From Gluconobacter aidae (lineage in GTDB: Bacteria; Pseudomonadota; Alphaproteobacteria; Acetobacterales; Acetobacteraceae), in the NCBI RefSeq assembly GCF_009547075.1, contig NZ_WIPH01000004.1, forward strand, positions 62,001-126,000: a stretch of DNA of 64,000 bases, given 5' to 3'. Positions 43,507 through 52,178 of this stretch are shown here, piece after piece; position 1 is the stretch's first letter, and each line of letters starts with the position of its first letter. A program made the position numbers and the translations under genes. A model generated the notes under the pieces. That model was not told the origin of the DNA. It did not search any database and saw nothing but the letters and a program-made list of their open reading frames with translations.

Positions 43507-44657
43507 GCTGGCGTCCTTGTGAGCTTGCGTCGCCGCCACGATCCACGGGAACGGCGCAGCAGGGCCGCCAGACAGCCCACGCAGAACAGGAGTTCGGGCA
43601 CCCAGATCGCCAGCCAGATGGGAAGGCGTCCGGTCGAGGCGAGGCTGTGGCCGAACATGAGCGTCTGGTCGAAGCCGATCAGGATCACGGCCACCGCAAT
43701 CAGCCCCCAAACGGATTTTCTGCGTCGGGCGCTGATGGCCAGCGCGACAGCAAGCGGCGGAATGAACGGAATGGCGATGGCGCGGGCCATGCGGAAATCC
43801 ATTTCCGCCCGCAGTGTGCGGTATTCGATGCCCGGCAGCCCGTAACGCAGGTCATGCGCCAGTTCGAACAGGGTCAGTTCGCGTTCGTCGGCCCCGCGGG
43901 AGCGGAAGGAGGTTTCCTTGTTCGGCCGGTCAATGATGCGGACGACGTGTTCGAAATGCGTCACGGTTGGCTTGTGGGGTTTGGTGGCCTGGAACGGATC
44001 ATCCACGATTTCCCCGTTCCACAGGTCGAGGCGCGTACTGCGGGTCTTTTCCGAAATGGTCAGCGCGCCGGTCCGGGCCGTGATGATGTGAGCCACGCCA
44101 TTGGCATTCACTTCCCGGATGAAGACCCGTCTGAGGCGGGTGCCGGCATGGCTGACACTGTCGGCCGTCATGACGGCCTTGCTGGACGTGGAGGCGAACA
44201 TTCCCGCCTGAAGATGGGGGGCCCAGCCGGTATGTTCAGCGAAATAGAAGCCCGCGCGATAGTCATAGCGGGCCACGGGCTGGATATAGCCGTACAGGAA
44301 CACGCTCGCCGCCCCGAGAAGCAGCCCCACGATCATGAAAGGGCGACTGATTCGCATCAGCGAGACCCGGCCGGCCTGAAGCGCGTCGATCTCGTTGTTG
44401 TCGCTCATGCCCCGGATGGTGAGGAACACCGCGATACACAGCGCCGCGGGCAGGGCGATACCGAAATAATGGGGCAGAAGATCCGTCAGGAGCGCGATAC
44501 ACGTCCCGAGCGAACTTCCCGCCGAAGCCAGATAGTCGAAGAGTGACAGCAGGCGTTCCAGCAGCAGCGCGACCAGCATCGCCAGAAGCGCGATCGCAAA
44601 GGGCGGCGCCATCTGTGTCAGCAGATACCGGTCCAGAATATGGGCCCGCTGTTTCAC
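43503..44657 (-). CDS. LptF-like YjgP/YjgQ family permease
   Basis: A 384-residue protein with the family pattern: N-terminal helix (LDRYLLTQMAPPFAIALLAML), GMSDNNEIDALQAGRVSLMRI as the cytoplasmic coupling region, a periplasmic beta-jellyroll (about 160-270), and C-terminal helices ending with a basic tail. The GTG at 44657 is chosen: GGAAGGA upstream and a GTGA overlap with the metallophosphoesterase stop. It pairs with the LptG-like gene immediately downstream. No lptA, lptB, lptC or lptD is present in the window. Confidence 0.8.
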   Translation of the reverse strand: MKQRAHILDRYLLTQMAPPFAIALLAMLVALLLERLLSLFDYLASAGSSLGTCIALLTDLLPHYFGIALPAALCIAVFLTIRGMSDNNEIDALQAGRVSLMRISRPFMIVGLLLGAASVFLYGYIQPVARYDYRAGFYFAEHTGWAPHLQAGMFASTSSKAVMTADSVSHAGTRLRRVFIREVNANGVAHIITARTGALTISEKTRSTRLDLWNGEIVDDPFQATKPHKPTVTHFEHVVRIIDRPNKETSFRSRGADERELTLFELAHDLRYGLPGIEYRTLRAEMDFRMARAIAIPFIPPLAVALAISARRRKSVWGLIAVAVILIGFDQTLMFGHSLASTGRLPIWLAIWVPELLFCVGCLAALLRRSRGSWRRRKLTRTPA

Positions 44658-45619
44658 GCCTCTGTCCTTCCCGCATGGTTCCCCGGGCGGTTCCATGACG
44701 CCCGTTCACTGACGGAGCCATCGAGCCTGTGACGTGCCAGAGTGATGGTCCAGCCCTCCCTATATGGGTGGATGCTCAGGCGATTCCAGCAGGCCTGACG
44801 GTGCGGGCGTTCATCCGTCAGCGAGGCGGAGGCCACACCGAGCAGCGGAATGTCCGTGCCGGCGATATGGGTCAGCGTTGCGTCATGGGAGTGTCCGTGC
44901 AGCACGATTTCCGCTCCGGCCCGCCTGAAAACGGCGCTCACCTCGCGGTGATCGAGCAGGGACTTCCGCCAGGGCACGAGTCCGCGCCGGGGAGGGTGAT
45001 GGATCATCACGACCCGGCACAGCCCCTCCCGGCCAAGCTCTTCCAGCAGCGCCTCAAGCCGCTCACGCTGTCGGTGCCCGACGCGCCCGCAGGCCATGAA
45101 CGGCGCGGTCGGAATGCCGGAATTGACGCCAACGATCGCAACCCCGTTCTGGATGCGGACATACGGATACTGCCGGGCGGACCAGCGCTCCCACTGGTGC
45201 AGTCCAACCGAGGCGGGCTGGCGGACCATGCAGTCATGATTGCCGGGGATCACGAGTGCCGGAGCGGGCAGGGCATCGAGCCAGCGTGCGGCCGCGGCAA
45301 ACTCGTCGGGCGTTCCGAAATTGGTCAGGTCTCCGCTGACGAGGATGGTATCCACGTGCGAGCGTCCGATATCCTTTATCAGGGTCGCGCAGGTCTGTTC
45401 GAGATGAACGTACCGGCGGTGTTTCTTCCAGGACAGAAGGCTCAGGGCGCGCTTGTTGAGTGCCTCACGCCAATGGACCGGGGGCGGGGGCAGGTGCGGG
45501 TCCGAAATATGGGCTAGAGTGACCGTGGGTGTGACCGTGGGAATGACAGCGGGCGCAGGCGTGATGACAGGGGACGTTTGCCGCGACGAGATGGGATCTG
45601 CGGGCAGGTCAGGGGTCAT
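44654..45619 (-). CDS. Calcineurin-like metallophosphoesterase
   Basis: A 321-residue protein with all metallophosphoesterase motifs: HISDPHL, VSGDLTNFGTPDE, IPGNHD, MIHHPP and LHGHSHD. The first 33 residues are low-complexity and rich in Pro/Thr/Val, and may be a linker or an N-terminal extension. Substrate unknown; as first gene of the LptFG-like operon it could dephosphorylate a lipid or nucleotide intermediate, similar in size to cyclic phosphodiesterases and UDP-diacylglucosamine hydrolase relatives. The upstream region 45620-45758 is divergent to the lipid kinase gene. Confidence 0.82.
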   Translation of the reverse strand: MTPDLPADPISSRQTSPVITPAPAVIPTVTPTVTLAHISDPHLPPPPVHWREALNKRALSLLSWKKHRRYVHLEQTCATLIKDIGRSHVDTILVSGDLTNFGTPDEFAAAARWLDALPAPALVIPGNHDCMVRQPASVGLHQWERWSARQYPYVRIQNGVAIVGVNSGIPTAPFMACGRVGHRQRERLEALLEELGREGLCRVVMIHHPPRRGLVPWRKSLLDHREVSAVFRRAGAEIVLHGHSHDATLTHIAGTDIPLLGVASASLTDERPHRQACWNRLSIHPYREGWTITLARHRLDGSVSERASWNRPGNHAGRTEA

Positions 45620-45758
45620 GATCAGGAAAGGGCCTTGTCAGTATCCACGTCGGAAGCCGGCATCCGGGCGCGCCGGGATGCCATGTTCTGGCAGTTCCAT
45701 CATAGCCGTGCTAGACCCGCCCGCATAGCCGAACGCCATACGAAGATTGCCTCACCTA

Positions 45759-46706
45759 GTGCGCATTGCCTTGATCCATAATGCCCGTAGCCGGAAAAAC
45801 CGCCGGAACGGTTCCAGTTTTGCTGTCGAGGCTCAGGCCCTTCTGGGGAAGGATTTCGTGCCTTCCGATACTCGGGAGGGGACAACCGAACATGTCCGTC
45901 AGCTTTATGAGCGTGGGATCGACACCATTCTCATTGATGGCGGCGACGGGACGGTCAGCACGGCCCTGACCGCCATCGCACGTGCTTATCCCGCGGACAG
46001 ACTGCCAGACGTCGTGGTCCTGGCGTCCGGCAACACGAACCTCATTGCAGGGGATGTCGGGTTCGGCCTGCGCGGGATGGACGCGATCCAGCGTCTGCGT
46101 CAGGGCGCACTGCGCTCCAGCGTACGGACGCCGATCCGCCTGTCCTGGCCCGGAACCGACCGGATGCCCGTGCTTGGCCTGTTCGGTGGCTGCGCGGGAT
46201 ATGCGCGTGCCGTCCGGATTGCCCATTCGCCAACCGTCCTGCGTTTTGCGCCCCATGATCTTGCGGTCGGTATCACGCTGCTCTCGACATTCGTCAGCCT
46301 CATGTTCCGCAAAAGCCGCGAGGAATGGCTCCGGGGCGATCCGCTGCGGATCGAGACTGGCGGGCACGTCTATGACGGGCAGAGCTTCATGTTCCTGACG
46401 ACAGGGCTTTCGCGCCTGTCCCGCGGGATCTGGCCTTTCTGGGATGCCGAGCCCAATGTCGAAGGACTGCGCTATCTGGACGTGAGCGCCTGGCCGGACA
46501 GTCTGCTCCGGGCGACGGCGGCCCTTCTGTGCGGACGCGCGCCGCGCTGGCTGCGTCGTCACCCGGATTATGTCAGCGGACGGACGGACGACATGACGCT
46601 GGTGACGGAAAGCGATTTCGTGCTCGATGGCGAAGTCTTCAGCGCGGCACCGGGCGGCGTGCTGCGTCTGGAGCGTGCGTCCCGCTTCCGGTTTCTGCAT
46701 GCCTGA
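45759..46706 (+). CDS. Diacylglycerol/ceramide-kinase-like lipid kinase
   Basis: About 315 residues of the DAGK catalytic fold: IALIHNARSRKN near the N-terminus, IDGGDGTVSTAL as the ATP-binding GGDGT motif, and VLASGNTNLIAGDVG. Its location beside serine palmitoyltransferase suggests a ceramide or sphingoid base kinase, comparable with the ceramide kinase described in the Caulobacter sphingolipid locus; this is inference from context. Start uncertain: a GTG at 45759 is taken, with a TTG at 45747 in the same frame; neither has a strong Shine-Dalgarno. Its end overlaps the next gene by 8 nt. Confidence 0.78.
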   Translation: MRIALIHNARSRKNRRNGSSFAVEAQALLGKDFVPSDTREGTTEHVRQLYERGIDTILIDGGDGTVSTALTAIARAYPADRLPDVVVLASGNTNLIAGDVGFGLRGMDAIQRLRQGALRSSVRTPIRLSWPGTDRMPVLGLFGGCAGYARAVRIAHSPTVLRFAPHDLAVGITLLSTFVSLMFRKSREEWLRGDPLRIETGGHVYDGQSFMFLTTGLSRLSRGIWPFWDAEPNVEGLRYLDVSAWPDSLLRATAALLCGRAPRWLRRHPDYVSGRTDDMTLVTESDFVLDGEVFSAAPGGVLRLERASRFRFLHA

Positions 46707-47637
46707 CGCGCTCGAACAGCGCCTGATCGGCGAACTGACGACGCCGGTCGATCCGGGCGTGGTCGACTTTGCCGATGCGCTGGCCCGTGCCTGTCCCGTC
46801 CTGCCGCTGGGCGTACTGTTCTATGGCTCGCTTCTGCGCAAAGCTGATCCGGACGGTATTCTCGATTTCTATATCATTACCGAAAACGCCGCGGGCTTTG
46901 CGGGCGGACTGGTGGCCCGGACCGGCAATCTCGTCCTGCCACCCAATGTCCGTTATTCCGAGTTCCGTCATGATGGTCGGGTTCTGAGAGCAAAGATCGC
47001 GGTGCTGTCACGGGCGCAGTTCGAAGCCCGAACGGGGCTCGGCGCGCTCGACACGACGATCTGGGCGCGGTTCTGCCAGCCGGTACGGCTGGTCTGGGTG
47101 CGGGATACGCAAAGCGCGGATGCCATTCTGTCCCTGATCGCGGGCTGTGTGACGACGGCGGCGTGCTGGGCGGCTCTTCTGGGCGATGTGTCCATGACGG
47201 CGCTGGAGTTCTGGCGGACCCTTTTCGCCCGTACCTATGCGTCCGAACTGCGGGTTGAGAAGAAGGGACGGGGTAACAGCATTCTTGAAGGGCAGGAGGC
47301 GCGCTACGCTGCCCTGCTGACTCTGGGATGGGCACGGGGACATCTTCAGTTCTCGGCTCATGGCGACAGGCTTGAACCCGTCATTCACGAGGAACTTCGC
47401 CGGAAAGCGGCCCGTCGCTGGGCGCTGATCCAGACATCCGGACGTCCACGCAATGTGGCCAGACTGCTGAAGGCCGCCTTCACGTTTGAAAACGGCGCGT
47501 CCTATCTGGCCTGGAAGATCCAGCGCCATACGGGTTTTGACATGCAGCTGTCGCCCTTCGAAAGCCGGCATCCGCTTGTGATGCTGCCCCGGCTTCTGTG
47601 GCGCGCGCGGGGCCTTCTGGGGCGGTCGAAAGCCTGA
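46699..47637 (+). CDS. Nucleotidyltransferase-like protein of the sphingolipid locus
   Basis: A 312-residue protein. LFYGSLLRKADPDGILDFYII resembles the GS...D motif of the nucleotidyltransferase (MNT/DNA-pol beta) superfamily, though the second acidic residue of the usual DxD pair appears to be Tyr, so activity is uncertain. The rest (SIEGQEARYAAL-like segment, KAAFTFENGASYLAWKIQRHTG) is unfamiliar. It overlaps the lipid kinase gene by 8 nt and converges on serine palmitoyltransferase, so it probably serves headgroup attachment. The ATG at 46699 is chosen over the open upstream frame. I do not recognise a named family. Confidence 0.6.
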   Translation: MPDALEQRLIGELTTPVDPGVVDFADALARACPVLPLGVLFYGSLLRKADPDGILDFYIITENAAGFAGGLVARTGNLVLPPNVRYSEFRHDGRVLRAKIAVLSRAQFEARTGLGALDTTIWARFCQPVRLVWVRDTQSADAILSLIAGCVTTAACWAALLGDVSMTALEFWRTLFARTYASELRVEKKGRGNSILEGQEARYAALLTLGWARGHLQFSAHGDRLEPVIHEELRRKAARRWALIQTSGRPRNVARLLKAAFTFENGASYLAWKIQRHTGFDMQLSPFESRHPLVMLPRLLWRARGLLGRSKA

Positions 47638-47640
47638 ATT

Positions 47641-47671
47641 AAAAAGGGGAATCCGGTGGATTCCCCTTTTT
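47641..47671. terminator. Strong bidirectional terminator
   Basis: GGGGAATCC (47646-47654) and GGATTCCCC (47658-47666) form a perfect stem with a 3-nt loop, extended by A5/T5 so the stem reaches 14 bp, with T-runs in both directions. It separates the convergent nucleotidyltransferase-like and spt genes. Confidence 0.9.
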
Positions 47672-47677
47672 TATGGA

Positions 47678-48871
47678 TTATAGCCCGAAATGTCTGGCGA
47701 CTTCGCCGAAGAGGGCCACGGCGCGGTCAATTTCTTCGGGGGAATGGGCCGCCATGACCGAGCAGCGCAGCAGCGGCCGGTTGTCAGGCGTGGCCGGTGG
47801 GAGCGAGAGGTTCACATAGACCCCGTTTTCCAGCAGCGCGGTCCAGAAACCAACGGCCTGATCCACCGTCTCCAGCGTTACGGCGACCACCGGGGAGACG
47901 TGCTCGCCCGTTTTCAGGCCGACCTTCTGGAGCCCCGCATGCAGACGGGCTGCGTTTTCCTGAAGCTTTGTCCGCAGTTCCGGGCGGGCCTGCATGTCTT
48001 CAAGCGCCGCCATGGTGGCTGCGATGATTTCCGGGGGCAGGGACGCCGTGAACATGTAGGGACGCGAGCACAGACGCATCAGGTCCACGCCGTCATGGTT
48101 CGTGACGCAGTAGCCGCCTACGGTTCCGAGGGACTTGGAGAAGGTCCCGACCACGAAGTCGATCCCGTCCTCGCAGCCCTGCATTTCCGCAACGCCGCGG
48201 CCATGCGCACCCAGGACACCGAACGAATGGGCTTCGTCAGCCATCAGATACGCACCGTGGCGCGTCTTGATGTCGACGAACTTGTCCAGCGGGGCGACAT
48301 TGCCCGTCATGGAGTAGATGCCCTCGGCGATGATGAGCTTGGCGCCCTGGTGGTCCTTCAGGCGTGCCAGACGCTTTTCTAGATCGACCGGATCGTTGTG
48401 GCGGAAGCGGATGACCTGCGCGCCGGACAGCTTGGCGCCGTCATAGATGCTGGCATGGCTGTCCGCATCGAGCAGCAAGACGTCGTCCTTGTTCACCAGA
48501 GCCGAGATCGTGCCCAGATTGGCCTGATACCCGGTCGAGAACACCATGCAGTGCTTGCGGCGGAAGAACTCGGCGAGCTTTGCCTCCAGCTTGCGGTGCA
48601 GACCGAAGGTGCCGTTCGCAATGCGGGAGCCCGTCGTGCCGACGCCCATCGTCTCGGCCGTTTCCACGGCTGCTTCGATGGCTTTCTTCGACTGGCTGAG
48701 ACCAAGATAGTTGTTGGTCCCGAAGAGCAGCGTCTCGCGCCCTTCGATGATCCCGACGCTTGCGGAGATCGGACGTTCGATCACGACCTCGAACGGGTTG
48801 CGCGGGGAGGCGGCCGTGAGGCCTTCATAGGCTTCGCGCAGCCCCTGGTGCTTGGCGAAAATATCCGTCAC
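47678..48871 (-). CDS. spt: Serine palmitoyltransferase (AONS family)
   Basis: A 397-residue PLP-dependent alpha-oxoamine synthase. FGTNNYLGLS, LLDADSHASIYDGAKLSGA, ADEAHSFGVLGAHGRGVAE and the PLP Lys in GTFSKSLGTVGGY (split description of the active-site segment) are all present. AONS family members include KBL, BioF and SPT; the adjacent ACP and fatty acyl-AMP ligase, the arrangement known for bacterial SPT, make SPT far more likely than BioF. It condenses serine with an acyl donor to give 3-ketosphinganine, the first step of sphingolipid synthesis. GTG start overlapping the ACP stop by 4 nt. Confidence 0.88.
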   Translation of the reverse strand: MTDIFAKHQGLREAYEGLTAASPRNPFEVVIERPISASVGIIEGRETLLFGTNNYLGLSQSKKAIEAAVETAETMGVGTTGSRIANGTFGLHRKLEAKLAEFFRRKHCMVFSTGYQANLGTISALVNKDDVLLLDADSHASIYDGAKLSGAQVIRFRHNDPVDLEKRLARLKDHQGAKLIIAEGIYSMTGNVAPLDKFVDIKTRHGAYLMADEAHSFGVLGAHGRGVAEMQGCEDGIDFVVGTFSKSLGTVGGYCVTNHDGVDLMRLCSRPYMFTASLPPEIIAATMAALEDMQARPELRTKLQENAARLHAGLQKVGLKTGEHVSPVVAVTLETVDQAVGFWTALLENGVYVNLSLPPATPDNRPLLRCSVMAAHSPEEIDRAVALFGEVARHFGL

Positions 48872-49122
48872 GCGTGGGCGACCTTCAGCGTGTGCAGGCA
48901 GCCGGCAAGGTCGTTGATGGTGCGGATATCGGCCAGCTTGTCGAGTGGGACGGAGACGTCGAGCTCGTCTTCGATTTCCATGACGAAGTTCATGACGGCC
49001 AGGCTGTCAAAGGCCAGGTCTTCGACAATCTTGCTGTTGCCATCGATGTCCCGGGGAACTTTCGGATTGGCAAGCAGTTTCTCAATGATCATTCCGGAAA
49101 TACCGGCGACGCTGTCAGTCAT
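48868..49122 (-). CDS. Dedicated acyl carrier protein of the sphingolipid operon
   Basis: An 84-residue ACP: phosphopantetheine Ser in DLAFDSLAVMNFVM, followed by an acidic helix and LADIRTINDLAGCL. It is clearly different from AcpP at 33.7 kb and overlaps spt by 4 nt, so it probably delivers the acyl group to SPT after loading by the adjacent AMP ligase. The start at 49122 (MTDSVAG) is preferred over the longer frame to 49191. Confidence 0.88.
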   Translation of the reverse strand: MTDSVAGISGMIIEKLLANPKVPRDIDGNSKIVEDLAFDSLAVMNFVMEIEDELDVSVPLDKLADIRTINDLAGCLHTLKVAHA

Positions 49123-49236
49123 GGACTTCAACTCTCGGTGTCTGTGCAATCTTGGGCAAGCCTTATGCTCCAAACCGGCCCCCTTCGCCACCCCTTTGCC
49201 TCTTCAGGCAGCAGGGCGGTCGGAGCCGGTCCGGGA

Positions 49237-51048
49237 TCAGGCGACCGAAGACGTGGTTTCGGGCTGCTGCTCGAACTGACCGGAGAGCAGCATGGTCTTG
49301 GCCTTCGCGCGGGTCAGCTTGCCCGACGAGGTCTGGGGAAGCGTGCGGGGCGGCACAAGAATGACGTCGACATCCACGCCGTGCTGGCGGCGGAACAGAC
49401 TCGTGACCTCGTCGCGGAGCTGGTTGCGGCTCTCATCCTCGGTCGCGCGGCACTGGACGAGTGCGACGATCTTCTCGCCTTCGTCGCCATCCACTGAGAA
49501 GACGGCCACGTCACGCGAACGCAGGCTCGGGATCTCGCTTTCGGCGGACCATTCCAGATCCTGCGGCCAGATGTTGCGGCCGTTGATGATGATCAGGTCC
49601 TTGGCGCGGCCGGTAACGACGATCTGGCCATTGAGGTGATAGCCAAGATCACCCGTGTTCAGCCAGCCATCCGCATCGAGGACGGCCTCGGTCTCGTCGG
49701 GACGGCGGAAATAGCCGCACATGAGACTCGGTCCACGGACATAGACGGTGCCGACCTGCCGGTCCGCCAGATCATGTCCTGCGGCGTCGCGGACTTCGAT
49801 CTGATGATCGGGAAGGGCCTCGCCGCACAGGACGAAGGTCCGCAGCGGATGGGACGGATCGTTGGAAGGCTCGGCAATGCCGTCCTTCTCAAGGCGGCGC
49901 AGATCGATCGTGTCGGTCTGGATGCCGGTGTTGAGCGGGGCGAAGCTGATGGCAAGTGTCGCCTCGGCCATGCCGTAGCTCGCGACGAAGGAGGTGGCCC
50001 GAAAGCCGTTCGAGGCGAAACGCTCCGCAAAACCTTCGAGGATATGATGGCGGATCATGTCGCCGCCAATACCGGCAATGCGCCAGCACGACAGGTCGAG
50101 ATCGGCCTGACCGCTGCGGCGGGAGCAGAGTTCGTAGCCGAAGGACGGGCTGTAGGCGATCGTGCCGCGGTTGCGGGAAATCAGGTCCAGCCAGACATGC
50201 GGACGACGCGCGAATTCGCGGGTGGGCAGAAGGTCGACGGAAAGCTGACAGGTCAGGGGCGTCAGGAAGAAGCCGACCAGCCCCATGTCATGATAGAGCG
50301 GCAGCCAGGAGACGCAGCGGTCATCGCGCGGGTCTTCGGCCGGATAGACGTGAAGACCGTCGCGGGCGATGGCGCGGGCATTGGCCATGCCGGCTGCCTG
50401 CGTGACTGAAACACCCATCGGAAAGCGTGTGCTGCCCGAGGAAAACTGCAGATAGGACAGGGCTGTCGGGGAGATTTCTGGCAGCTCGACGCGGGCTTCG
50501 GCGTGACGGTACAGATCGGCCGGCGAGCCGCCGAAGACCAGATCGAGACCATCGACGATATCCGCCGTCCAGCTTCCGATCACGTCTGGCACCACAACGG
50601 CGCGGGCCGCAGCGCTCTGGATCATGCCGCGCAGCGTCGTCACATAACCCTCGCGTCCGCCGAAGGCGACCGGCAGGGGGAGTGGCGCCGGGACTAGGCC
50701 TGCATACTGGCAGCCGAAGAAGATCCGGGCGAAGTCCCCATCGCTTTCCGCCACGATCGCAACGCGATCGCCCGGGACCAGACCAAGACCCAGCAGGCGG
50801 CAGGCCATGGAACGGGCCTGCTCGCGCAGCAGACGGTATGGCAATGCCTCGAGAAGCTGCCCCCGGCCGGAATAGATGTTGAATCCGCTCTTACCCTGGG
50901 CCGCGTAATCAAGGGCGGCCGCAAAGCTGGGGAAATCTCCGTAGCGTCTTTCCAGGCCGGAGCGGCTTGGCGTCGGAACGGGATTGGCGGTTGGGTTCTG
51001 GTTGGCCTCGGTCAAACCTGGACTAGCTCCGTTTGGATTACCTGACAT
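49237..51048 (-). CDS. Fatty acyl-AMP ligase (FAAL-type acyl-ACP synthetase)
   Basis: A 603-residue adenylating enzyme. The P-loop is YLQFSSGSTRFPMGVSVT, followed by LPLYHDMGLVGF, YGMAEATLAISF, LNTGDLGY and GRAKDLIIINGRNIWPQDLE; the long insertion pattern and STR in the P-loop fit fatty acyl-AMP ligases rather than acyl-CoA synthetases. It should activate a fatty acid and load it onto the ACP encoded 114 nt downstream. Its start overlaps the stop of the TagB-like gene (TGATG). The first 30 residues are Asn/Pro-rich and disordered. Confidence 0.87.
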   Translation of the reverse strand: MSGNPNGASPGLTEANQNPTANPVPTPSRSGLERRYGDFPSFAAALDYAAQGKSGFNIYSGRGQLLEALPYRLLREQARSMACRLLGLGLVPGDRVAIVAESDGDFARIFFGCQYAGLVPAPLPLPVAFGGREGYVTTLRGMIQSAAARAVVVPDVIGSWTADIVDGLDLVFGGSPADLYRHAEARVELPEISPTALSYLQFSSGSTRFPMGVSVTQAAGMANARAIARDGLHVYPAEDPRDDRCVSWLPLYHDMGLVGFFLTPLTCQLSVDLLPTREFARRPHVWLDLISRNRGTIAYSPSFGYELCSRRSGQADLDLSCWRIAGIGGDMIRHHILEGFAERFASNGFRATSFVASYGMAEATLAISFAPLNTGIQTDTIDLRRLEKDGIAEPSNDPSHPLRTFVLCGEALPDHQIEVRDAAGHDLADRQVGTVYVRGPSLMCGYFRRPDETEAVLDADGWLNTGDLGYHLNGQIVVTGRAKDLIIINGRNIWPQDLEWSAESEIPSLRSRDVAVFSVDGDEGEKIVALVQCRATEDESRNQLRDEVTSLFRRQHGVDVDVILVPPRTLPQTSSGKLTRAKAKTMLLSGQFEQQPETTSSVA

Positions 51049-52178
51049 CAGGCAGCCCTTTTCAGAAAATCGACAATTGCATCCGCGGCAGCGGGAGCAG
51101 TGGGCTCATCGCCCAGTGTTTCGAATGTCTCTAATACATATTGGCGCTGCGCCTCAAGAAAACGAGGATGCGTTTCGAAAGCATTCTCTATCTTGGAGCC
51201 CAGATCCGATACATTTTCCGTCACTGGCCCCAGCGTCCAGAACTGGTAGTTCGGATTTCCATGCCATTTGACATGGTGGGCGTTGAGAAAGAGACAAGGG
51301 CGCGGGCGGATCATGAACTCGGCCACCTGGCTGCTGACATCCCCCAGATAGAGGTCCGCCCCCATCGTATAGGTCATGTCGATGCTCCGGTGGCTCCCCG
51401 GGTCGATCAGCATGTGTGGCAGATCTCCATACTGGCGCCTCAGGGCTTCCCCCTCTTCGCGGTGATTGTCGAAGAGACGGAAATGCGGTGCGAAAACAAG
51501 ATTGTAGCGATCCTGCGTGGCAAAGAAACGCAGGACCTGATGGCCCATCTCCGGCCATGAAGACAGGCGGGGCAGGAAATGTGGATTATACAGGATCGTC
51601 GGCCGGTCGTTGTTGAAGAGCTTTGGCCGTTTCGCGTCCATGCGCCGTACGAGATCAAACTTGGCATAAGTGCCTCGATGATAGGCGCCGGGGCGGATGA
51701 TGCCCTTTTCGAGCATGCGCTGTTCCACCTTGCGTCCGGGAACCAGCAGGAAATCGAACTTCCCGAGATGGCGGGCAAAACCGATCGCCCGGTCACCGGC
51801 GCCATGGCCCGTCCAGATCATCTTCGGACGCCGCACGCCCATGCGGCGGAGTTGCAGGGACGTCGCTTCCGGCACGATGATCGCATCGAAGGTCCGGAAA
51901 TAATGCCGGGAGGCGAAAAGCCCGATCAGGCGGTCCACCACCCGAAGCCCGTGCAGTTCGATCCGGCGGCGGAGCCTGGGGGAGATCGGGAGCAGATCGA
52001 ACTGCACCCGGGCTTCCGGATAGAGCGTGGCCAGTGAGCGTGCCAGTTCGAGATGGCTCACGGTCAGGCATGAGACATGGACCGCGACGTCAGGATGACG
52101 CGCGGAAACTTCCAGTGCGATCGGCAGGGCGTGCAGGGTCTGGTGACGCTGGCCGATGAGGGGAAAAGCTACCTTCAT
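51048..52178 (-). CDS. CDP-glycerol glycerophosphotransferase-like (TagB/TagF-like) protein
   Basis: A 376-residue GT-B-like protein. MIWTGHGAGDRAIGF, LYNPHFLPRLSSW and ADLYLGDVSSQVAEFMI match, in order, the HGxxG, NPH and DSSS/E sites of CDP-glycerol:glycerophosphotransferases. The similarity is at motif level, so a different glycosyltransferase is possible. In this operon it may add a phosphoglycerol-type headgroup to ceramide. It overlaps the flippase gene by 4 nt upstream and the acyl-AMP ligase by 3 nt downstream. Confidence 0.68.
   Translation of the reverse strand: MKVAFPLIGQRHQTLHALPIALEVSARHPDVAVHVSCLTVSHLELARSLATLYPEARVQFDLLPISPRLRRRIELHGLRVVDRLIGLFASRHYFRTFDAIIVPEATSLQLRRMGVRRPKMIWTGHGAGDRAIGFARHLGKFDFLLVPGRKVEQRMLEKGIIRPGAYHRGTYAKFDLVRRMDAKRPKLFNNDRPTILYNPHFLPRLSSWPEMGHQVLRFFATQDRYNLVFAPHFRLFDNHREEGEALRRQYGDLPHMLIDPGSHRSIDMTYTMGADLYLGDVSSQVAEFMIRPRPCLFLNAHHVKWHGNPNYQFWTLGPVTENVSDLGSKIENAFETHPRFLEAQRQYVLETFETLGDEPTAPAAADAIVDFLKRAA

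Noticed and set aside
47678-48871. Annotation of the AONS-family gene as bioF, given bioB elsewhere in the window
   Set aside because: It is coupled to a dedicated ACP and lies behind an acyl-AMP ligase, the arrangement known for bacterial SPT; bioB is 24 kb away with no other bio gene.
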